A stretch of DNA of 64,000 nt from Gordonia sp. KTR9 (GCF_000143885.2 NC_018581.1:1488001-1552000); one strand, 5' to 3'; positions 41,925 through 50,166 are shown, numbered from the stretch's first letter. Numbers and translations: made by a program. The notes: a model not told the origin generated them from the sequence alone.

Positions 41925-43453
41925 CCCTGACCCTCACTGACCTCTTCTGCGGCGCCGGCGGCTCGTCCACCGGAGCGGTCGGCATCCCTGGCGTCACCGT
42001 CCGGATCGCCTCGAACCACTGGGACCTGGCCGTCGAGACCCACAACAACAACCACCCCGACGCAGACCATCTATGCGCGGACCTGTCGCAGATCGATCCC
42101 CGATACTTCCCGACGACAGACATCCTGTGGGCCAGCCCGGAGTGCACGAACCACTCGGTTGCGAAGGGCCGCAAACGGATCGGTGCACAGCCGGACCTGT
42201 TCGGCGAAGTTCTGCCCGACGCCGCGGCCGAGAGATCGAGAGCGACCATGTGGGACGTCCCGCGGTTCGCCGAGGTTCACCAGTACCGCGCCGTCATCGT
42301 CGAGAACGTCGTCGACGCCTTCCACTGGGTTCCGTTCCGCGCCTGGCTGATGGCGATGGACTGCCTCGGCTACGACCACCACATCGTCATGCTCAACTCG
42401 ATGCACGCCCAGACGTTCGGGCCCGGCGCGCCGCAGTCCCGCGACCGCATGTACGTCGTGTTCTGGCACAAAGGCAACCCGCGCCCGGACCTTGGCCGCG
42501 TCGTCCGCCCGAACGCCATCTGCGCGGACTGCGGCCCGGTCGCCGCGATGCAGGCGTTCAAGAAGTCCGACAGCTCGTGGGGCCGCTACCGCGCCCAGTA
42601 CGTCTACCGCTGCCCGAACGTGCGGTGCCGCAACAGCATCGTCGAACCGCTCTACCGGCCGGCCGCCGACATAATCGACTGGACCCTCGAAGGCCAGCGC
42701 ATCGGCGACCGCGCCCGCCCGCTCGCCGACAAGACCATGGCGCGCATCCAGGCCGGCATCGACCGGTACTGGGGGCCGTTCATCACCGAACACACCCACG
42801 AGTACCGCGTGCGCGACGTCGCGGCACCGATCCAGACCATCCGCGCGAGCGGCAACCATTTCGGGCTCGCCGTCCCGGTCGAGGGCCGCGACGGCAAACA
42901 GGCCGCGCCCGTCGAGGCGCCGATGCGCACCATGACCACCCGCAGCGAGACCGGCCTCGCCTTCATGGCCGAGCTGCGCGGCGGCGGATCGAAGCACCGG
43001 CCCGTCTCTGATCCGCTCAGCACTGTCACCGCGTCGGGCAACCACCATGGCGTGGTCACGACCTACTACGGGAAGGGTGGCGCGCAGTCGACGGACGCTC
43101 CGCTGCCAACCGTCACGACTGTGGAGAAGCACGCACTCCTGATGCGCAACAACAGCTCTAACGGATCAGGCGCTGAGCATTCAACCCCGGTTGCCGAGCC
43201 CGCCCGGACCATCACCACGAGCGGCCACCAGTCACTTCTCGATGCCGACCGCCCGACCGTCGACATCGACGACGTCCGATTCCGGATGCTCGAGCCCCGC
43301 GAGATCATCGCCGCGATGGACTTCCCCGGCGACTACGTCGTTCTCGGCAACCGGCGCGAGCAGGTCCGCATGGCCGGCAACGCCGTCACCCCGCCCGCCG
43401 CGCGAGACCTCGTGGGGGTCGTCGCCGAGAGCCTGGGGGTCGGGGAGAAATGA
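41921..43453 (+). CDS. DNA (cytosine-5)-methyltransferase
   Basis: 510 residues. Motif I LTDLFCGAGGSSTGA, motif IV with Cys75 in WASPECTNHSVA, motif VI VIVENVVDAFHW, motif VIII QSRDRMYVV, and motif X GNAVTPPAARDL. The catalytic Cys follows Glu instead of the usual Pro (SPEC for PPC), as I recall in related actinophage methylases. A Cys-rich insertion (CADCGPVAAMQ, YRCPNVRCRN) lies in the middle. It probably protects phage DNA from host restriction. ATGA overlap with the preceding small gene. Confidence 0.85.
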   Translation: MTLTLTDLFCGAGGSSTGAVGIPGVTVRIASNHWDLAVETHNNNHPDADHLCADLSQIDPRYFPTTDILWASPECTNHSVAKGRKRIGAQPDLFGEVLPDAAAERSRATMWDVPRFAEVHQYRAVIVENVVDAFHWVPFRAWLMAMDCLGYDHHIVMLNSMHAQTFGPGAPQSRDRMYVVFWHKGNPRPDLGRVVRPNAICADCGPVAAMQAFKKSDSSWGRYRAQYVYRCPNVRCRNSIVEPLYRPAADIIDWTLEGQRIGDRARPLADKTMARIQAGIDRYWGPFITEHTHEYRVRDVAAPIQTIRASGNHFGLAVPVEGRDGKQAAPVEAPMRTMTTRSETGLAFMAELRGGGSKHRPVSDPLSTVTASGNHHGVVTTYYGKGGAQSTDAPLPTVTTVEKHALLMRNNSSNGSGAEHSTPVAEPARTITTSGHQSLLDADRPTVDIDDVRFRMLEPREIIAAMDFPGDYVVLGNRREQVRMAGNAVTPPAARDLVGVVAESLGVGEK

Positions 43454-43476
43454 ACTCAGATCTCGCAACCAGCGAG

Positions 43477-44190
43477 TCACTGCTGAGCGTTCTTACGAAG
43501 CCAGCGCTGGGCGACGGCGTTGACGTCTTTCTTCATCGCTTCGATGGCCTTGGTGGAGCGCTCATGAAGGCCGAGGTGGTCGTCGCTGTGCGTGGTGATC
43601 GATTCGCCGCGAAGCGTTTGCACGTCGAGTACGAAGCACTCGTCGTATCGGTGTGTGGTACGGGCGTTTATCAATGGATCATCGGAGTAGCGCACTCGCG
43701 CAGTAACGCGATCCGGGATCGGTTCGTCATTGACGTAGCCCTTGTGCTCGTTGGTGGTGGATCTGTCTGGCATGTACCACAAGTTTCGGAGAGCGACGCC
43801 AGGGATCAAGTTGGGGATTGGTTCAGCGTATCGGCGCAGGAGCGTAGGCACGAAGCTCTCCGCACCAGAACGAGTTCCAGTGTCTTCGATGGCTGGGCTG
43901 AACGTGACACGGACGTTGTACGCGACCGACTGCCCGAGATTCTCGATCACGAGGTAGGCGCCGAGCCCGCTTGGGTGGGGATCACGCTCGAGGTAGGCGG
44001 CGACCATTGGCCGCGAGCGGTCGCGGCTATCGCGGCGCGTCTGGTTCAGCGTCTTGATACCGAAGACCACCGCTACGACGACGGACGTAGCAGTAATGAG
44101 GGCTCCGCTGACGCTGCCGATTGCGGTGACCCAGTTGAAGACCGTGATCTCCGTGGCGGCCTGGGTGATCTCGGGGTTCGGTGTTGCCAC
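43477..44190 (-). CDS. leftward membrane-anchored 'moron' protein inside the early operon
   Basis: 237 residues with a single N-terminal helix (WVTAIGSVSGALITATSVVVAVVFGI), a basic stretch, then a soluble domain (RPMVAAYLERDP, AYLVIENLGQSVAYNVRVTFSPA). GTG start with GAAGGGA upstream. It is the only leftward gene between 34.2 and 64 kb and interrupts a chain of coupled rightward genes. Such insertions are often expressed in lysogens and change host properties, for example superinfection exclusion (inference). Family unknown. Confidence 0.7.
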   Translation of the reverse strand: MATPNPEITQAATEITVFNWVTAIGSVSGALITATSVVVAVVFGIKTLNQTRRDSRDRSRPMVAAYLERDPHPSGLGAYLVIENLGQSVAYNVRVTFSPAIEDTGTRSGAESFVPTLLRRYAEPIPNLIPGVALRNLWYMPDRSTTNEHKGYVNDEPIPDRVTARVRYSDDPLINARTTHRYDECFVLDVQTLRGESITTHSDDHLGLHERSTKAIEAMKKDVNAVAQRWLRKNAQQ

Positions 44191-44297
44191 TCTTTGCGTT
44201 CCCTTCGTGATGTTGAAGGACGAACTCTATCGGCGCCGTCCCACGATCGACGAGCGAAATCGTGTCCAGTCTTCGAGCGTGCGAACGGTGGAGCGTC

Positions 44298-45302
44298 ATG
44301 ACCCTCACTACGAACGCGGCCCTGGTCGACGCTTCCCAACGACGGCCAGGGCCTCACCCCAATCCCGCCACCGCGGATGTGGCGGGCGGAGCTGCGGCCG
44401 ACCGTAGCGTCGACCACCGACAGACAAAGCCCCAGTGCGTCACGTGCCAGCAGCAGCCCGCGCGCACACGCGGGATGTGTCCCGCCTGCTATGAGCGCGA
44501 CCGGACCCGGCAGAAAGCGTACGGCCGGTGGGAATCACAACACGTCGACGCCCAACCAGTTCGCGACCACGTCCATACCCTCCGCAACGCCGGAATCAGC
44601 AACAAACGCCTAGGCGAACTGACCGGTGTCTCCACGAACACCATCCAGGTGTTGATGACTGGGCGCCCTGAACGCGGGTATGGGCCGACCAAGAAGGTGC
44701 TCCGACGCACAGCCGACCGGATCCTCGCGGTGCCGGTTCCCGAGCTTGCATTTCCCGTCGCATCACCCGGACGGATCGTGCCCGCCTTCGGCACCACCCG
44801 ACGCCTTCAGGCGCTCGTCGCCAACGGGTACAGCCAACGCGAACTATGCCGGCGACTCGGTTGGGCCTGGCAGGGCAACGCCACCGCACTGTTTCTCGGC
44901 CGCGCCGAGTACGTGGTCGCCCGCCGCGCCCGCGAGGTCGCAGACCTCTTCATCCAGCTTCAGCTGGTGCCAGGGAACGACGCACGCGCCCGCAACCGAG
45001 GCCGAGCCAACGGGTGGCCCGCTCCGCTGGACTGGGACGAGGACACGATCGACGACCCGAACCACCACCCCGAACCGACTGTGGTGACACGCAGCATCGA
45101 CGACGACCTCGACGAGTTCGAATACCTGCTCGCCGCCGGCGTCGACGGTACGAGCGCGTGCCGACGCGTGGGCGTAACCGTCTCGGCGATGGTGAAACGC
45201 TACGAACGCGCACACCGGCGCGCGCCCGCAGCGCTCTCCGCGGTCATCGCTGCGGCAGCCCGATCAGCCCGGGCATCGCAGAACGCACAGGTGGCGTCAT
45301 GA
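44298..45302 (+). CDS. large HTH/zinc-ribbon DNA-binding protein
   Basis: 334 residues. Cys pairs CVTCQQQPARTRGMCPACYE near residue 50 suggest a zinc ribbon. Two HTH-like parts follow (GISNKRLGELTGVSTNTIQV; NGYSQRELCRRLGWAWQG) and a third near the end (GVDGTSACRRVGVTVSAMV). It is probably a regulator or replication factor. The ATG at 44298 is the chosen start. Its stop overlaps the next gene. Confidence 0.6.
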   Translation: MTLTTNAALVDASQRRPGPHPNPATADVAGGAAADRSVDHRQTKPQCVTCQQQPARTRGMCPACYERDRTRQKAYGRWESQHVDAQPVRDHVHTLRNAGISNKRLGELTGVSTNTIQVLMTGRPERGYGPTKKVLRRTADRILAVPVPELAFPVASPGRIVPAFGTTRRLQALVANGYSQRELCRRLGWAWQGNATALFLGRAEYVVARRAREVADLFIQLQLVPGNDARARNRGRANGWPAPLDWDEDTIDDPNHHPEPTVVTRSIDDDLDEFEYLLAAGVDGTSACRRVGVTVSAMVKRYERAHRRAPAALSAVIAAAARSARASQNAQVAS

Positions 45303-45574
45303 CGGGCCGCACCGGCGTCCAGGACGCCATCGCGAAACGGCAAATCCGGGTGGGCGACCTCGCCGTGCAGGGCCTCCCACCGCAGGCCATCGCTAGCCGT
45401 CTCGGCGCGCCGCTGCGCATCGTCCGCAGCGACCTGGAAGCGATGGGATTCGAGCTGCCTACTCGACACCACCGACAGTGCGGCAGCACCCACGGATACC
45501 GCCAGCACCACAAATTCGGCGAGAAACCCTGCGACGCATGCAGAGACGCGAAACGGAAGGCACGCGGAAGATGA
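45299..45574 (+). CDS. small HTH protein with C-terminal Cys motif
   Basis: 91 residues. HTH core RVGDLAVQGLPPQAIASRLGA then DLEAMGFE, and a tail CGSTHGYRQHHKFGEKPC followed by DACRDAKRK, common in actinophage small proteins. It resembles the gene at 46722. ATGA-coupled. Confidence 0.6.
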   Translation: MTGRTGVQDAIAKRQIRVGDLAVQGLPPQAIASRLGAPLRIVRSDLEAMGFELPTRHHRQCGSTHGYRQHHKFGEKPCDACRDAKRKARGR

Positions 45575-46107
45575 CACTCACTCGCGCGATGGGTGCGCAC
45601 GAAAGCAACGCAACCGGTACCGACACCTGGCTGACGCCGCGGCACATCCTCGACGCACTCGGACCGTTCGACCTCGACCCCTGCGCCGCACCGAATCCCG
45701 ACCGCTGGCCGACCGCGGCCCAGCACTTCACCTACCGCGACGACGGCCTCTCCCAACCCTGGTACGGCCGCGTCTGGTGCAACCCTCCCTACTCGCAGGC
45801 ATGGCGATGGATCGACCGCCTCGCCGACCACGGCACCGGAACCGCGCTGCTGTTCGCCCGCACCGAGACCGCCGCGTTCCGCCGCCACGTGTGGGAACGA
45901 GCCACCGGCCTGCTGTTTCTCCACGGACGCCTCACGTTCCACCGCGAAGACGGCGCGGCCGCTGTCGGAAACGCGGGTGCCCCATCGGTGCTGATCGCCT
46001 ACGGCCGCGAAGACGCCCAGCAACTCGCCACGTGCGGACTGCCCGGCGCCTTCGTCCCGGGCTGGCTCTCAGTCGTCGGCGAACGCCACACGGAAGGACT
46101 GTTCTGA
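45571..46107 (+). CDS. phage N6-adenine DNA methyltransferase
   Basis: 178 residues, the compact phage Dam-like family: TDTWLTPRHILDALGPFDLDPC at the start, catalytic motif VWCNPPYSQAW, then ALLFARTETAAF and FLHGRLTF. It transfers a methyl group to adenine, probably for anti-restriction or packaging control. Start ATG 45571; stop overlaps the next gene. Confidence 0.85.
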   Translation: MTLTRAMGAHESNATGTDTWLTPRHILDALGPFDLDPCAAPNPDRWPTAAQHFTYRDDGLSQPWYGRVWCNPPYSQAWRWIDRLADHGTGTALLFARTETAAFRRHVWERATGLLFLHGRLTFHREDGAAAVGNAGAPSVLIAYGREDAQQLATCGLPGAFVPGWLSVVGERHTEGLF

Positions 46108-46298
46108 TGCCCAACACTGCTACGCCGACCCGGTCAACTCGGCCGTGGTTCTTGGGATTCGCGGGGGGCGTCTGCGTCTCGAGCGTCGTGGGGACAGTCC
46201 CTGACTGGTTGTGGTTTGTGGCGATGATGATCCTGATCGTCTCCATTTCGATCGATGTGGTCGACCGCCTGTACGACGAGGAGGTGGGTCGCCGATGA
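46107..46298 (+). CDS. small two-helix membrane protein
   Basis: 63 residues with hydrophobic segments FLGFAGGVCVSSVVGTV and WLWFVAMMILIVSISI. TGATG coupling to the previous gene. Unknown role. Confidence 0.5.
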   Translation: MPNTATPTRSTRPWFLGFAGGVCVSSVVGTVPDWLWFVAMMILIVSISIDVVDRLYDEEVGRR

Positions 46299-46495
46299 GC
46301 TCCGAGCAAGAGCTGTGCTTCAACTGGGACGGCATCGGATGCCCCTGCGCGTATCTCGATACCGCCGAGGATGAACGGCCCGTCGTGTGCGGGTACTGCC
46401 AAACGCTGCTCACCGTGTGCGCCGAACGGATGTGCTGTCCCAACTGCACCCACCCTTACCCGGGCGGCCCGAACGGCACAGGCGGTGATCGCTGA
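46295..46495 (+). CDS. Cys-rich mini protein, 66 residues
   Basis: Cys motifs CFNWDGIGCPC, CGYCQTLLTVC and CCPNCTHP; likely zinc-binding. ATGA/TGATG couplings at both ends. Confidence 0.55.
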   Translation: MSSEQELCFNWDGIGCPCAYLDTAEDERPVVCGYCQTLLTVCAERMCCPNCTHPYPGGPNGTGGDR

Positions 46496-46725
46496 TGCGT
46501 GTGGTGAATCGGGTGACGTCGTTGCACCGGCCGCTACCCCCGGACGCTCCGTTCGCCGACGTCGTCGCGTACTGGCAGCGACGCATGCCCGAGGTCGACA
46601 TGGTCGCGATCGCGAACGTGGCACTCGCCCGAACGTTCGCGATGATCTGCGACGCGTTCGGCCTGGACGCCGACACGATCGACAAGGGGTTCGCCGAGAT
46701 CGCGGAGCGCGGGGATCCGACGTGA
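46495..46725 (+). CDS. hypothetical protein, 76 residues
   Basis: A helical protein (FADVVAYWQRRMPEVDMVAI, ALARTFAMICDAFGLD). Unknown. Coupled to its neighbours. Confidence 0.5.
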   Translation: MRVVNRVTSLHRPLPPDAPFADVVAYWQRRMPEVDMVAIANVALARTFAMICDAFGLDADTIDKGFAEIAERGDPT

Positions 46726-47090
46726 CCGTGATTGAACCGACCGACGACGAGATGGGCGTCGCCCGAAGACAACTCCGCGTCGGCGAGCTCGCGGCCGCAG
46801 GACACACCGTCGCCGCGATCGCCGAGGACGTGGGCGTGCACTTCCACACCGTCGACGCCGACCTCGCCGCGATGGGATTCGACCGCAGCACCATCCGACG
46901 CGGCATGCCGCACTCGGTCGAGCCCCGCTCCGACCACTGTCACGGCAGCCAAGCCGAACCCGCGACCCTGCCGTCCCGCACCCGCGGCTACTGCCGGGTG
47001 TGCGGCGGCCGCTACACCCTCCGTGCCGACGGCACGGTCCGCAACCACTCCGGCCGCGCCGGATCAGCGAAAGGACCACGCAGCCGATGA
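46722..47090 (+). CDS. HTH protein with C-terminal zinc ribbon
   Basis: 122 residues. RQLRVGELAAAGHTVAAIAE and DLAAMGFDRS repeat the core of the gene at 45299; the C-terminus has GYCRVCGGRYTLRADGT. Probably DNA-binding. GTGA start coupling. Confidence 0.6.
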   Translation: MTVIEPTDDEMGVARRQLRVGELAAAGHTVAAIAEDVGVHFHTVDADLAAMGFDRSTIRRGMPHSVEPRSDHCHGSQAEPATLPSRTRGYCRVCGGRYTLRADGTVRNHSGRAGSAKGPRSR

Positions 47091-47884
47091 CTTGGTTCAA
47101 GGTCGATGACGGCTTCTGGTCGCATCCGAAGACGTCCACTCTGTCCGCCGCGGCGGTCGCACTCTGGGTGAAATCCGGTGCGTATTCGTGCCAACACCTG
47201 ACCGACGGACGAATTACTCCGCAAGTTCTGCGGCTGTTGGGCACTCGCAAATCGGCTCGTGAACTCGTGTCAGCGGGACTGTGGTTAGAAGTCGATGGTG
47301 GGTGGGAGTTTCATGACTGGTCTGAGTATCAGGAGACCAGTACAGACGTGCGTAAACGGCGGGAGGAGGCGAAGGAAAGACAGCGAAGATCACGCGAAGC
47401 TCGCACGAACAAACAGCGTGAGTCACAAGCGAAGTCACAACGTATGTCACGCGTGACAGAGGATGTGAGTTCGCAAGAAGTTTCTTACCCCCGACCCGAC
47501 CCGACCCGACCCGACCTATCTATTGGTTACGTAGAGGGGGAGGGGTTACCTTCCGAACGCGACAGCGACGAACCCCCACCCCCTCGCTGCCCCAAGCACA
47601 TCGGCGACGCGAAGCCACCTGCTTGCGGCGCGTGCGCCGACGCCCGCCGCGCCCGCGAGGACTGGGACGCAGAGCAGACTCGCGCCCGCGTCGAAGCTCA
47701 GCGGTCCGAACGCCACGCCCTCGCCGAGCTCGCCCGCGAAGCGATCGCCTCCTGCGCCCTGTGCGACGACAGCGGGTACCGCGGATCTCGCGTCTGCAAC
47801 CACGACCCCGACACCGAAGAACGCGCCGCCCGAGGTCTCGCGCTCGTCCGTGCCCAGCTCTCGACGACGAAGGCGAGCCAGTGA
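47087..47884 (+). CDS. replication protein, winged-helix N-terminus and Cys-rich C-terminus
   Basis: 265 residues. The N-terminus (MTWFKVDDGFWSHPKTSTLS, then AVALWVKSGAYSCQHLTDG, GLWLEVDGGWEFHDWSEYQ) is the winged-helix domain of actinophage replication initiators. A basic link (KRREEAKERQRRSREAR) leads to a C-terminal region with CPKHIGDAKPPACGAC and CALCDDSGYRGSRVC. A five-unit CCGAC repeat lies between at 47491-47515. GTGA coupling to rusA. Confidence 0.75.
   Translation: MTWFKVDDGFWSHPKTSTLSAAAVALWVKSGAYSCQHLTDGRITPQVLRLLGTRKSARELVSAGLWLEVDGGWEFHDWSEYQETSTDVRKRREEAKERQRRSREARTNKQRESQAKSQRMSRVTEDVSSQEVSYPRPDPTRPDLSIGYVEGEGLPSERDSDEPPPPRCPKHIGDAKPPACGACADARRAREDWDAEQTRARVEAQRSERHALAELAREAIASCALCDDSGYRGSRVCNHDPDTEERAARGLALVRAQLSTTKASQ
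47491..47515 (+). repeat. (CCGAC)5 pentanucleotide repeat inside the replication gene
   Basis: Five tandem CCGAC units after CCC. Loss or gain of one unit would change the reading frame between the winged-helix and Cys-rich parts of the gene. Confidence 0.8.
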
Positions 47885-48252
47885 CCACCCACACGATCAC
47901 CATCCCCATCCGCCGGCCGATCATGCTCGCCAACGACCAGCGCCGCTGGCACTGGACACGAGTGCGACAGGCCAAATCCGACATGCAACACGAGGTGTGG
48001 GCCTACGCCAAGAAGGCGCGCATCCCCAAGCTCACGACCCCCATCCGCGTGCAATTCACCTGGCACGCCCCAGACCTCAGACCCCGCGACGCCGACGGCC
48101 TCGGCCCCTTCGCCAAGGCCGCGCTCGACGCCATCGTCCACGCCGGACTCATCCCCGACGACTCCTGGACCCACGTCCTCAACGTCGCCACCGCCATCGA
48201 CTACGACCCCACCAACCCCCGCATCGACATCACCATCGAGGAGATCGCGTGA
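47881..48252 (+). CDS. RusA-like Holliday junction resolvase
   Basis: 123 residues with the RusA pattern: RPIMLANDQRRWHWTRVRQA, the catalytic block RDADGLGPFAKAALDAIV followed by HAGLIPDDSW with Asp residues for metal, and YDPTNPRIDITIEE at the end. It resolves recombination intermediates before packaging. Coupled to both neighbours by four-base overlaps. Confidence 0.82.
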   Translation: MTTHTITIPIRRPIMLANDQRRWHWTRVRQAKSDMQHEVWAYAKKARIPKLTTPIRVQFTWHAPDLRPRDADGLGPFAKAALDAIVHAGLIPDDSWTHVLNVATAIDYDPTNPRIDITIEEIA

Positions 48253-49130
48253 CCGGCCGGAACACCGACCACCTCCACATCACCCACGCCGAACGAGACA
48301 AACTCGACCGGGAACTCGTCGCCCTCATCGACTGGCTCGCAGAGGCACTCACCGACACCCTCACCCAGCAGACACGCACCGGCAGCGGCCCCCGCGTCAC
48401 CACCGGACGAGGGAAAGAACAACCCCTGCCGTACAACTCGCGCGCCGCGAAAGTTGCACGCCGACTCCGCGACAACCTCAACCGGGCGATCATCGACACC
48501 TGCCACCAACGCCACCTCCCACACCCGGGACGCACCACGCTCACCACCTCGTGGACGCCAGTGCCGTACGCACCCGAGTTCCGCACCTTCGACGCGACGA
48601 GGCTGCTCGACATCCACGACGCCGCCGCCTGGCTCCACCGCCCGCGACACCTCATCGCGCTCACCCTCACCGACAACGCCACCACCCACTACAGCGCGAT
48701 CCTCGGCGCCATCAGCGCAGCCCGCAACGCCATCGAGCGACCACGCGAACCCGACTACGTCGGCTCCTGCACCCGATGCAAAGGCGACCTCTGGGGATTC
48801 GACGACGACAAGACAATCACCTGCGGCGCATGCGGACTCACCGTCCAACGCATCGACCAAGACGCCCGCATCGACCGCGAACTCCGCTCACGCCTGTTCA
48901 CCGCACGCGAACTCGTCACCATCGTTGCCGACCGCCTCGGCCAGACCATCAAACCCAAGACCGTCTACGCGCTCACCTACCGCCGCGGCAACCCCATCAC
49001 CGTCCGAGGAACCAACCGCACCGGCGACAACCTGTACCTCTGCGGCGACGTCCTCGACGCACTCACACGCCGCCCCAGGCGACGCAAACGGCACGCAGTA
49101 TCCGCAGCCAGCAGACACACCGCTCAGTGA
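48249..49130 (+). CDS. zinc-ribbon/HTH early protein
   Basis: 293 residues. A helical N-terminus (DRELVALIDWLAEALTDTLTQ), a zinc ribbon CTRCKGDLWGFDDDKTITCG-type Cys pairs near residue 175, and a HTH (LFTARELVTIVADRLGQ, KTVYALTYRRG). It is the last gene of the early chain. Function unknown; regulatory or replication role is possible. Confidence 0.6.
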   Translation: MTGRNTDHLHITHAERDKLDRELVALIDWLAEALTDTLTQQTRTGSGPRVTTGRGKEQPLPYNSRAAKVARRLRDNLNRAIIDTCHQRHLPHPGRTTLTTSWTPVPYAPEFRTFDATRLLDIHDAAAWLHRPRHLIALTLTDNATTHYSAILGAISAARNAIERPREPDYVGSCTRCKGDLWGFDDDKTITCGACGLTVQRIDQDARIDRELRSRLFTARELVTIVADRLGQTIKPKTVYALTYRRGNPITVRGTNRTGDNLYLCGDVLDALTRRPRRRKRHAVSAASRHTAQ

Positions 49131-49133
49131 TGC

Positions 49134-49163
49134 TTGACATCGTGGACAACGAATCCTTACGCT
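49134..49163 (+). promoter_or_regulatory. candidate late promoter before the HNH gene
   Basis: TTGACA at 49134-49139 and TACGCT at 49158-49163 with 18-base spacing, 55 bases before the HNH start. It is the first gap in the long chain of coupled genes and sits at the early/late boundary. Confidence 0.6.
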
Positions 49164-49218
49164 CAGCTCGCGGTGCGCGCGACGAATCATCAAATCCGCG
49201 AGCACGGAGGCCCACCAC

Positions 49219-49572
49219 ATGAGTCGACCCACCAAGAGCGCTCACCAACGCGGCCTCGGCTACCAGCACCGCAAGACCCGCGAACGGCTCCTCAACCGTC
49301 ACCGAGACGGCGCACCCTGCTGGTGGTGCGGCCAACCGATGTTCAAGAACCCGGACGACAACTTCGACGGCAAACCTCTCGAAGCCGACCACACCCGCAG
49401 CCGCGACCACTTCGGCACCCAGGGCAACCACGCCGACCGACTCCTGCACCACACCTGCAACCGGCGGCGCGGCAACGGCGACCGAGATGACCAGCGGCCC
49501 ACACTCGTCGGCGCAGACGCCACACCAGCGCCCGCCAGCGACGACCTCCGCATCATGGCCTGGCCCTGGTGA
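49219..49572 (+). CDS. HNH endonuclease
   Basis: 117 residues with CWWCGQPMFKN, then LEADHTRSRDHFGTQGNHAD and HHTCNRRRG: the His-Asn-His metal site and paired Cys. HNH proteins next to terminase genes assist packaging in many phages. GAGCACGGAGGCCCACCAC precedes the ATG. Confidence 0.85.
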   Translation: MSRPTKSAHQRGLGYQHRKTRERLLNRHRDGAPCWWCGQPMFKNPDDNFDGKPLEADHTRSRDHFGTQGNHADRLLHHTCNRRRGNGDRDDQRPTLVGADATPAPASDDLRIMAWPW

Positions 49573-49736
49573 CACCCGTCGAGTGCGGCTGCGGCGAAAC
49601 CGACTGCGACTACCTCGCCTTCGGCTACCCATGGTGCCACCCATGCCGTGAACACCACCGGCCGCCCGAGTGCGACGTCGACGAGATCGGCCGACCCCTC
49701 GACCCATACGGACAGCCTTGGGAGGACAAGCCATGA
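49569..49736 (+). CDS. 55-residue Cys-rich mini protein
   Basis: GTGA overlap with HNH. Motifs ECGCGETDCDY and CHPCREHH suggest zinc binding. Unknown role. Confidence 0.5.
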   Translation: MTPVECGCGETDCDYLAFGYPWCHPCREHHRPPECDVDEIGRPLDPYGQPWEDKP

Positions 49737-49987
49737 GCGCTCTACTCGGCGAACAAATCACCCGTGACCACCCGATGTACGACGCGGTCAGTCGCATCCT
49801 CATGAGCTACCCCAAACTCCGCGTCCCAGCACGACCCCACATCTGCCGCGTACGCGACGAACACGCCTGGCTCGCCGGACGCGACCTCCTCGTCAAGGTC
49901 TTCGCAATCGGACCCGACGGCGACGTCATGATCGCTGACGACGACGTCGTCGACGAACCCGACCTCCGCCGCATCCCCATCGACTGA
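49733..49987 (+). CDS. hypothetical protein, 84 residues
   Basis: Contains RDHPMYDAVSRILMSYP and KVFAIGPDGDVMIADD; no known family. ATGA overlap with the previous gene. Followed by a terminator-like hairpin. Confidence 0.5.
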   Translation: MSALLGEQITRDHPMYDAVSRILMSYPKLRVPARPHICRVRDEHAWLAGRDLLVKVFAIGPDGDVMIADDDVVDEPDLRRIPID

Positions 49988-50027
49988 CCCACCCCGGCCC
50001 GAAATATCCAACGCCAACCCAGACCGA

Positions 50028-50054
50028 GACTGCCGAGGTAGTCCCGCTTTTTTT
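50028..50054 (+). terminator. hairpin followed by a T run
   Basis: GACTGC (50028-50033) pairs with GTAGTC (50038-50043), with one G-U, followed by CCGC and a run of Ts. It separates the HNH-gene cluster from terminase. Confidence 0.5.
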
Positions 50055-50108
50055 ACGCGGGCCGCGCGCGTGGGATCGCAAATCAGGCCCCTGCCCGCCG
50101 CAATCAGC

Positions 50109-50135
50109 GAATTACATTGCAGTGCAATGTGATTC
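50109..50135. promoter_or_regulatory. 27-base near-perfect palindrome before terminase
   Basis: ACATTGCA-G-TGCAATGT is a perfect odd palindrome centred at 50122; four more base pairs (GAAT/ATTC) extend it after one mismatch. It lies 32 bases upstream of the terminase small-subunit start and is a strong candidate operator or packaging signal. Confidence 0.6.
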
Positions 50136-50166
50136 GTGCGCAATCGCTTTCGGAGGTGGCAATAGC

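Noticed and set aside
49127..49222. 31-codon open frame overlapping the HNH start
   Set aside because: It covers the TTGACA/TACGCT promoter, and has no ribosome-binding site of its own. Coupling alone is weak evidence.
49134..49490. 118-residue open reading frame overlapping the late promoter and HNH gene
   Set aside because: Arg/Pro/His-rich shadow of the HNH gene in another frame; the HNH frame has the motif and a ribosome-binding site.
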